A DNA stretch of 28,036 nt, from contig JAIOQF010000151.1 in the NCBI GenBank assembly GCA_021413535.1, positions 1 to 28,036 of the forward strand, written 5' to 3'. The notes beneath the pieces are model-generated. The model was not told where the DNA came from and searched no databases. It was given only the letters and a program-made list of their open reading frames with translations. The translations under genes were made by a program, and so were the position numbers. Positions 18,701-25,088 of this stretch are shown piece after piece; the stretch's first letter is position 1; every line of letters starts with the position of its first letter. This DNA comes from Verrucomicrobiota bacterium (lineage in GTDB: Bacteria; Verrucomicrobiota; Verrucomicrobiia; Verrucomicrobiales; Verrucomicrobiaceae).

Positions 18701-21700
18701 TTCGAGCGTGCCGCCGCCAGTCTTGGTGATCCCGGCGGTGCCGCTGGAGGTGCGGATAGCGCCTGAAATCGTGGCCGTGGCCGCGCCGGTATTGACCGTA
18801 ATCGTGCGCGTGGCGGCGTTGAGGTCGATCTTGTTCTGCAGCGTGATTGCGCCGGTGGCTGTCACACTGTGGAAGCCCAACAGAAGGGCGGACGGATTGA
18901 ACGTGGCGATGCCCCACTGCAGTTCGAAAGTGGCATCGTTGCCCACAATGACCTGCCGGGTGGAGCCTGTGGCGTCGACCCCACTGCCGCCGCCGGGACT
19001 CTGGAACTGAGTCGCACCCGTGCCCAGGCCGCGCAGGAAGTCGCCGCTGGCCGCCGACAACTGGATGGTGGCGCCAATGTTGATGGAGCTATTATTGCCA
19101 TTGATGGTCAGCGCACTGGTGCCGCCGGTGAGCCCGATGCCGCCGGGCAGGGCGGTGGCGCTGCCGAGACGCAGAGCGCCTTCATTGACGGTGGTCGTGC
19201 CACTGTAGGTGTTATTCCCGGTGAGGCCTACAGCTGACCCCCCAAGCTTGGTGAAGTTGCCGGATCCGCTGATGTTGCCGCTGAGGGTCAGATCCCGGGC
19301 GGCGTTGGTGTTCTGGAAAGTGCCAACGTTCCCGAACTGAATCTCGCCGGTGCCGCCAGTGGCTAAGGTGATGTCCTTGTCGACGGTCACGCCGCCGTCC
19401 ACTTGGATCGCCAGCCGGCCCGTCTGACCATTGGAGCCCATCACGAGTGTGGTGCCAGCACCGAGCAGGCCGTTGGTGCCCTTGAGTGCATTGCCATCAG
19501 CCCTGACGGTGCCGCCGGCGATGGTCAGGGAGCCGCTGAAGGTGTTAGTGCCCGAAAGCGTCAGGGTGCCGCCGCCTGCCTTGGTGAGGCTGTAGCCGCC
19601 GCCGAAGTCGCTGACCGAGCTGCTGACCGTCAGGCCGCTGCCCGTGGCCATGGTCCAGGTCTGGGTGGAGGCGAGACCGATATTGGCGCTGATGGTGTGG
19701 GTGCCGCTGGTGTTGTTCAGGGTGATGCCAGCCGGTGCGGTGCTGCCATTGACGGTGGCGGCTTCAATGACCAGCATGCTGGCGGGAGTGCCCGAGGTGG
19801 CTGTTCCCGCTGAAATGATGGTAGCCGAAGTGGCGTTGGTGCCGTAGATCAGGCTGTTGATGTCTGTGCTGCCGTTGAGCGGAGTCGTCCCCGTTGCGGA
19901 ATTAATGGTGACGTTGGACTGGTAGTCCGGCACGTTTCCGGGGGTAAAAGTGGCACCAGCGGCCCAGGAGCCGCTCGCAGTCGAAAGGGTCACATTACCC
20001 GCAGCCGCAGTCACATTTGTAGCGGTGAGCTTCAGGGCTGAGGTGGCGGGGCTGGACAAGGAAAAACTTTGTCCAAAGGCTTTCGTGGTAGCGAGCTGGA
20101 AATTGGCCGCAACAATGCCGGATGCGGCAGTAATAATGTCATAAGTGCCCGACGCGAGCCGGTTGCCCGAGCCGCCGATCTGATTGGGGCTGACCACGAC
20201 CGCTCCGCTGGTCGTCATGCTGAAAGCCGCGGACGCGGCGATCTTGTCCGTTCCGTTTACGGGTGAGGTCCCACTATTCCCGAGGTCGAAGTAGTAATTG
20301 TTGCCACCAGCTGCGACGGCGGTGTTGGACAGCGTGCTGCTGAGGGTCAGGGTGCCGAGCGAGCCGTTGGCGAGGTTGATGCCGCCGGTGCCGCTGACGG
20401 TGACCGCCCCTCCGACCGTGCCGGTGCCGCCAAGGGCGCCAGCGGAGACTCCCACGGCACTGCCGGCATTGAGGGAGCCGTTCACGCGCAGAAGGCCGAC
20501 GGATACGTTGGTGGCGCCCGTGTAGGAGTTGCTGCCACTGAGCGTCCAGGTGCTGGCGGTGTTTTTCGTGAGGATGCCGGTGAGGGTGGCGATCGCCCCC
20601 GTAACCGTGTTGTCAGACGAGGTGCCGCCCAGCGTCAGGTTTTGCGCCGCCACGCTGCTGATCGAAGCGACGGTCAGATTCGCGGTGGTCGGGTTCAGGA
20701 CTGCCGCCCCCGTCAGGGCGAGTGCGCCGAGGCCGAGGCTGCTGCCGGTGCCGCCGGTGACGTTGAGCGTGAATGCGCCGCTTATAGAAGATGCGCCAAG
20801 GGTCAAGCTAGTGCTGACGGGATTCACATCAATCGTGCTGGTGGCAGTCAGGGTGACGCCACGGTCAACCGAGACACCGCTTGCGCCCACATATTGAAGC
20901 GTGCCGCCGCCGAGGGAAATGCCGGTCGCGCCGGGCGTCGCGAAGGCGCCGAGACTGCTGTTAGATCCGGCGTTGGCGAGGGTGCTGACTCGCAGCGTGC
21001 CCGCAGTGATAGTGGTGGTGCCGGTGTAGGTGTTGGTCCCAGAGAGGATCCATTTGCCGTTGCCGCTCTTGGTGACGCCGATGGTCCCGCCCGCAGAGCC
21101 ATTGCCAATGACGCCTTTAAACTCATTATCGCCGATATTGCTTCCTGCCAAAGCGAAGGTTCTTGCCCCTGTGTCGAGATTCAAGAGATCCGTATTGATC
21201 ACCCACTTGTTTGCGGCCGTGTTATTGTTGTTGGTGAGAGTCGGGGTTAATGTTCTACCTGTTGGCGATGCAAGGATTTGAATCTGGCGATTATTAAAGG
21301 TAAGCGGTCCGGAATCGTTTTTTAATTCCAAAGTGAGCGTTGTTCCGGCTCCACCCCCTAGATTATGGCTGAATTGAACGTTTGAGCCGACAGCGTCAGC
21401 CAAGCTATTCACCGTGACGTTATTTGACCCTGCCGATGAGGTGTTCCGAATGAAAATATTGCCGGTGAAGGTGCTGGCGTTTCCGAGATTATACGTGTCC
21501 GGCCAGTCGGTATCGAGAACCAGAGTTCCAGAGCCAGTCAGGTTGTTAATGGTATGTGTTAAACCCCCGTTAAATGCCGCGGTTTTGTTGATGGTCGCGG
21601 TTGCGCCGGCGTTGATGGTCACTGTTCCCAAACTGAAGCCGGTGCTGGAATTAACGTTGTGTTGGAGAGTGCCCGTTCCGCCGAAGGTCACGTTTTTCCC

Positions 21701-23645
21701 AGCGCCCCCCAGAGCGCCGCTTGCAGTCGAAGATGTCGCTGAAATTATGCCCCCGTTGATGAACGTGCCGCCGGAGTAGCTGTTGGAGTTGTTGGAGAGG
21801 GTGAGGGTGCCGCTGCCGGTCTTGGTCAGCGCGGTGGCTGTGCCGTTGTCTTTGATGAGGGAGTTAATCGTCAAAGCGCCATACCCATGGACGATCAGGT
21901 CACCACCCGAGGAACCGAGGAGGTTGCCGCCGGAGATGGTGGCACCAGTAACGCCGCTGACCACCAAGATGCCGCCCGCCGCAAAGATGTTGTCACCCGC
22001 CGCAAGAGTCAAAGTGCGTGTATTGCTATTGAAGCGAATCGTGTTGGCATTAATGTTTCCGACGATGGTGGGACTGGTGTCGATGTCGATGTTTTTGGCC
22101 GCATAATTGGCTGCCGTGGTGCCTCCGGTGGTCGTGGTGTAGTAGGGAGCGGAACCCGTGATGTCGACAGGGCCTCCACTGTTCTGACTGACCGCCCAGT
22201 TGTTGCTCGTAAGGGTAGCCCAGCCGCCAATGATGCCTGTGGCGTCGTTATTGGTGGAAGTTGTGATGGTGCCCGTGGAGCCTACGTCGAGTGTGGCCCC
22301 CACCGAACGGCCGGCCAGGCTGCCTAGCGTAATGGTTTGCGTGGAGAGAGATGCAGTAACCGCGTTGGCTCCTGCGGTGACGTTGGTAGTGGTGAATGCT
22401 TGGGCATTGGTTCCAGTCCGGGTGTAGCTGAAGGTGCCGCCGCCGAGATTGAGGACGGTGGAGGCGAGGGAACCAGTGGTCGTGCCGCCACCAAGATTGA
22501 GCGTGCCAGCGTTAATGGAGGTAGCTCCGGTGTAGGTGTTAGTGGCGGTGAGCGACCAGGTGCCGGCGCCGTTCTTGGTCAGCGAGGTGATATTCGCTCC
22601 CGTGCCGCTGTCGCCGATGATGGACGCCAAAGTGCCAGTTGCGTTGGTGACGCCAGTGCCGGTCAGGGTCAACGAAGCCGGCGCTACGCTGCTGACAGCA
22701 ATGCTTCGTGTGTTGGTGAACCTCACTGCTATTTGAGGAGCCACCGCCAAGGGCGGCGACCTGGAGGATGCCGCCATTGATGGTGGTGGCACCGACGTAG
22801 GTGTTGGCGGTGTTCGAGAGAAGCAAGGTGCCGACGCCGTTCTTGGTCAGGCTGCCGCTGCCGTCGATCAGGCCGGAGAGGGTAAGAGTGGTCGCGCCGC
22901 CGGTCACATCGAAGGCACCGGTGCCGCCGGTGGCCATCGTGAATTTCTTGGTGCTGCTGGCGGTGCCGCCGGTGTATTGCAGCGTGCCGGTTTGCGCGCC
23001 GGTATTGCCAAGGATCACGGAAGATGTGCTGTTGCCGAGGGTGCCGACGGCGCTGTCGTTATTGATCGTGGCGATGGAGAGCGTGCCGTTTTGCACGGTC
23101 AACTGGCCGGTGAAAGTGTTGGTGCCGCTGAGCGTCAGTGTGCCGGTGCCGGTTTTAATCAGACTGGTGCCCGCGCCCGCGAGGATGGAGCTGATGGTGT
23201 CGGAGGTGTTATCAACAGTGATGGTGGAAGTAGCCGCCAAGTTGATGGTGCCGCCCGAGAGGACGATGGCACCGGAGCCGGACGCGAAAGTCATATCACC
23301 GGCAGCCACGGTGCCGGTGACGGTGATGGTGCCTGCACTAAGGCCGGTGGCACCACTGCCAAAGTTGATGGCATCAGTGGTGTTGTTGGTATTGGCGGTG
23401 GTGACGCTGTTGCCGTTGACTGTGTCTGTTCCCGCCGAACTCGTGCTCCAACCCATGGTGGTGGTGCCAATCGTCGTGGTGCTCCAAGTGCCAGCGGCGG
23501 TGCCGAAGCCAGATGCGGTGTCGTTGGTGTCCCAGTAATAGGTGGCCGCCTGCAAGGAAACCGGAGCCGTGCCGAGGGGGACGAGGAGGGCGACGATGAG
23601 AGCAATCGTGCGCATGAAGGGGCTGAGGCGGGGTTCGTTATTCAT
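9716..23645 (-). CDS. Giant secreted autotransporter-associated beta-strand repeat protein with PEP-CTERM signal (one frameshift)
   Basis: This gene encodes about 4,640 residues. The proposed start ATG 23645 gives MNNEPRLSPF, then a signal peptide (MRTIALIVALL to SLQA, about residues 11-34); ATG 23615 is an alternative start. The mature part begins ATYYWDTND. By eye at least 23 beta-strand repeats (core like LSGTNTYTGTTTISAGTL, Pfam PATR type) alternate with spacer modules, which should fold as a long beta-helix at the cell surface. There is no outer-membrane barrel; the C-terminus is a PEP-CTERM signal, so export and anchoring would depend on an exosortase. After residue ~306 the frame shifts by one base, near 22716-22745: frame one reads GGGSSNS and then meaningless His/Arg-rich sequence, while repeat coding resumes in the second frame with VRFTNTRSIAVSS. 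About 13 kb then stay open, so error or recent mutation is likely. Adhesion or biofilm roles are inferred only. Confidence 0.9.
9719..9793 (-). other. PEP-CTERM sorting signal of the giant repeat protein
   Basis: The last 25 residues start with VPEPG, continue with a hydrophobic helix (MMLMFFGLAALFL) and end with the basic tail RRRRNR. This is the full tripartite PEP-CTERM pattern recognised by exosortase/EpsH-type enzymes. No exosortase gene is in the window, so processing must be encoded elsewhere. Confidence 0.92.
10775..11100 (-). repeat. Internal coding repeat of the giant gene, copy C
   Basis: This block encodes a unit of roughly 90-100 residues whose core is NTLIFSGGTLQAGG, TSTSSRGVSTVGTGG, DTNGYAVSIAGIISGTGG and LTKSGGTGTLTLTG. 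Two further copies lie at 12075-12350 and 12345-12640. Similarity is high at DNA level as well, which suggests fairly recent duplication. Confidence 0.75.
12075..12640 (-). repeat. Internal coding repeats of the giant gene, two tandem copies (A and B)
   Basis: Two adjacent units code for the same pattern as copy C: NTLIF(S/N)GGTLQAGGA, TSTS(T/S)RGV, IDTNGNAV(T/S)IAGII and then a beta-strand repeat NTYTG(S/T)TT. The boundary lies near 12345-12350. They are in direct tandem, so slippage or unequal crossover could change repeat number here, and short-read assembly is risky. Confidence 0.75.
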
Positions 23646-23654
23646 GAGGGAGAA

Positions 23655-23689
23655 GTGATAAGGGACAAGCGAAAAGTGAAAAGGGGAGA
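23655..23689. repeat. Heptamer-periodic tract in the giant gene's 5' leader
   Basis: Five successive 7-mers on the plus strand: GTGATAA, GGGACAA, GCGAAAA, GTGAAAA, GGGGAGA. In the mRNA (minus strand) this is a pyrimidine-rich stretch ending 9 nt before the proposed ATG at 23645, so no Shine-Dalgarno site is present there. Confidence 0.6.
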
Positions 23690-23735
23690 CCGGGACGTAG
23701 GAAAAACTGAAGATAAATTTATGTGCGAAATGCCC

Positions 23736-23752
23736 CATAAGCTGCGCTTATG
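23736..23752. promoter_or_regulatory. Perfect short hairpin or operator-like dyad in the leader
   Basis: CATAAGC (23736-23742) and GCTTATG (23746-23752) are exact reverse complements around TGC. The dyad sits about 90 nt upstream of the giant gene's start and could be an mRNA hairpin or a protein-binding site. No T-run follows, so it is not a typical terminator. Confidence 0.4.
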
Positions 23753-23901
23753 AAGCAAATCCGGTGTATTATGGGATGTTTTTCGGGAAATTATCGCGAG
23801 ATTAACACTCCCTTTTACCGAAGATTGATGTTGGGGACAAGATTTTATTCTGTGCAATATTTGTTCTATTTTGGAGTTACTTTGGAGGGGTTAAGGGATT
23901 T

Positions 23902-23943
23902 AAAAGTGAAAAGTGAAAAGTGAAAAGTGAAAAGTGAAAAGGG
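23902..23943. repeat. Tandem heptamer repeat AAAAGTG
   Basis: Five perfect copies of AAAAGTG (23902-23936) are followed by the variant AAAAGGG (23937-23943). It is a simple 7-bp repeat in the intergenic region upstream of the giant gene, of the kind called short tandemly repeated repetitive sequences in cyanobacteria. Confidence 0.9.
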
Positions 23944-23994
23944 TTAAGTCATGAATGATGAATGGAGCTGAGCCTTAGAGTATTAGGGATGGTA

Positions 23995-24142
23995 GTGGTG
24001 GCGGATGTCCCATACGCCCCTGATCGGAAAGGCGGAATACTGGACTAACCACTGAACTCCGACTTCCGACTTCCTACTTCCTACTTCCTACTTCGGAGTG
24101 CTCGGCCACTGCCCAAGGGGCGTATGGGACATTCGCCACCAC
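23995..24142. repeat. MITE/REP-like element, copy 2
   Basis: The 27-nt ends 23995-24021 and 24116-24142 are reverse complements with one mismatch and match those of copies 1 and 3. The interior has the shared box CCCCTGATCGGAAAGG, a stretch GGACTAACCACTGA close to copy 3, a heptamer array at 24061-24095 (GACTTCC twice, TACTTCC twice, TACTTCG), and the segment CGGAGTGCTCGGC also found in copy 3. It starts 57 nt past the vapC stop, in the same orientation as the other copies. Confidence 0.88.
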
Positions 24143-24199
24143 GGGCTGGTTTTCAGACTTTCTTCTAATTCTAATTGATTATCTTCTCCGCACTCAGGA

Positions 24200-24628
24200 T
24201 CAAGCAAGCGGACAGGACCAGCGCAATCCGGGATAGCGGGCGAAGCCCCGGTCGAGAGTGATCCACTCGAAACCATATTCGATGGCCAGCGCTGCATGAT
24301 AGGCATCGGGCACGAGATTTCCCCGGGCATCAGCGGAACGGCAGAGCTGGAGAAAAATCTCCCAGTGACCTGCTCCGGGCCGAACGATGGTGACGGCAGA
24401 CCGGGCGCGCAGATCGATGGCAAATTCCAGCGCTTTTTCTAAAGGCGTAGGAATTTTGAAGATCTTTGGATGAGTTACCACGCGGACAAAGCCGGAGAGC
24501 ACGAGGTCGGAAAGAGCGATTCCGGGTGGGTTTCCCAACTGTGATTCCAGCCAGGGACGAATGGCGTGATGCTGCTCCGCATCTTCCCGGTGAGCTGCGA
24601 CGAGCAGGTTGACATCGAGAAGCTTCAT
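24200..24628 (-). CDS. vapC: PIN-domain ribonuclease toxin, VapC family
   Basis: VapC toxins are magnesium-dependent RNases, often cutting tRNA or rRNA, neutralised by the cognate VapB. The 142-residue protein has the PIN acidic residues in order: D5 in MKLLDVN, D41 in LSDLVLSGF, D108 in LVPDAYHAA and D126 in TLDRGFAR. The segments VRVVTHPKIF and GLRW near the C-terminus match the subfamily described as TIGR00028 (Mycobacterium-type PIN proteins). The ATG at 24628 overlaps the antitoxin TGA (ATGA), so translation is coupled. The gene is complete and its active site looks intact. The RNA target cannot be read from sequence. Confidence 0.92.
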   Translation of the reverse strand: MKLLDVNLLVAAHREDAEQHHAIRPWLESQLGNPPGIALSDLVLSGFVRVVTHPKIFKIPTPLEKALEFAIDLRARSAVTIVRPGAGHWEIFLQLCRSADARGNLVPDAYHAALAIEYGFEWITLDRGFARYPGLRWSCPLA

Positions 24629-24867
24629 GGGCGCTCCATGCTATCGAGGAGTTCCGAGGAATTAGAGAGATCGATGCCAGCTTGCAAGCCATCGCCACGA
24701 AAGGTCTTCAGGGGGGCAGTGGCAGCAGCGGGACAAGATTCAACGGAGCGGAGCAGTCCCAGACGAAGGGCTGCACTGATCACCGCCCCCAGTGTGGTTT
24801 TTCTTTGACGGGCCTGGCTTCTCGCCTCCTCCAGCAATCCGTCTTCAATGTTGAAGGTCGTTCTCAT
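24625..24867 (-). CDS. vapB: Ribbon-helix-helix antitoxin, VapB-like
   Basis: This 80-residue protein starts MRTTFNIEDGLLEEARSQAR, a strand-helix-helix (Arc/MetJ-type) DNA-binding fold, with the second helix around LGAVISAALRLGLL. The rest (about 40-80) is polar and would wrap around the toxin. It is the first gene of a two-gene operon with vapC, overlapping by 4 nt. The start codon has no Shine-Dalgarno site and lies very close to a plausible promoter, so the mRNA may be leaderless. Antitoxins of this kind normally repress their own promoter. Confidence 0.88.
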   Translation of the reverse strand: MRTTFNIEDGLLEEARSQARQRKTTLGAVISAALRLGLLRSVESCPAAATAPLKTFRGDGLQAGIDLSNSSELLDSMERP

Positions 24868-24874
24868 ACATCAA

Positions 24875-24903
24875 AGCATCAATGCGACGCATCATGATGT
24901 CAA
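24875..24903 (-). promoter_or_regulatory. Putative vapBC promoter and operator
   Basis: Reading the minus strand, TTGACA (24898-24903) is a perfect -35 box. At 17 bp a weak -10 (GATGCT, 24875-24880) follows, only 7 nt before the vapB ATG. Between them lies the palindrome ATGCG-T-CGCAT (24882-24892), placed where a VapB repressor would block RNA polymerase. The -35 and the palindrome are clear; the -10 is not. Confidence 0.5.
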
Positions 24904-24906
24904 GGG

Positions 24907-24920
24907 GGTTAAGGGTTAAG
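24907..24920. repeat. Two-unit heptamer GGTTAAG upstream of vapB
   Basis: GGTTAAG occurs twice in direct tandem, followed by the related GGTGGTT, between the vapB promoter and the third palindromic element. The same GGTTAAGG word also appears at about 23889, upstream of the giant gene. Confidence 0.5.
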
Positions 24921-24946
24921 GGTGGTTCTTGGTTTTTTGTGATTGG

Positions 24947-25075
24947 CAGTGGTGGCGCATGTCCCATACGCCCCTGATCGGAAAGGATGAAGGCGGGATA
25001 CTGGACTGACCACTGACCACCGACTTCGGAGTGCTCGGCACTGCCAAGGGGCGTATGGGACATCCGCCACCACTG
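24947..25075. repeat. MITE/REP-like element, copy 3
   Basis: The 29-nt ends 24947-24975 and 25047-25075 are reverse complements with one mismatch, almost identical to those of copies 1 and 2. The interior includes CCCCTGATCGGAAAGG, a short 7-bp-period run (ACTGACC, ACTGACC, ACCGACT near 25004-25024) and CGGAGTGCTCGGC. The right end lies 13 nt past the stop codon of the esterase gene. With copy 2 it brackets the vapBC operon in direct orientation. Confidence 0.88.
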
Positions 25076-25088
25076 GCTGTTTTTCTGA

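Larger units (their letters stand above)
23646..23994. other. Leader and putative promoter region of the giant gene
   Basis: No gene is seen in this gap. Reading toward the minus-strand gene it holds a 5-unit AAAAGTG tract (23902-23936), AT-rich DNA (about 23770-23880) where a promoter would fit, a perfect 7-bp hairpin (23736-23752), and a heptamer tract just before the start. A possible but weak promoter on the minus strand is TTGTCC with TAAAAG at 17-bp spacing, around 23815-23843. I do not consider it established. Confidence 0.45.

Noticed and set aside
23646..23738. N-terminal extension of the giant protein (start at 23738)
   Set aside because: It would put 31 aromatic-rich residues, coded by the heptamer-repeat leader, before the normal signal peptide.
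22977..23753. Plus-strand open frame of 258 codons antisense to the giant gene's start
   Set aside because: It is a mirror of the signal-peptide and first-repeat coding region, with no start signal and a composition typical of antisense frames.
23902..23943. CRISPR-like array
   Set aside because: The units are 7 bp with no spacers; it is a simple tandem repeat.
24061..24095. CRISPR-like or direct-repeat origin (iteron) signal
   Set aside because: 7-bp units without spacers, inside a palindromic element and without a replication gene nearby.
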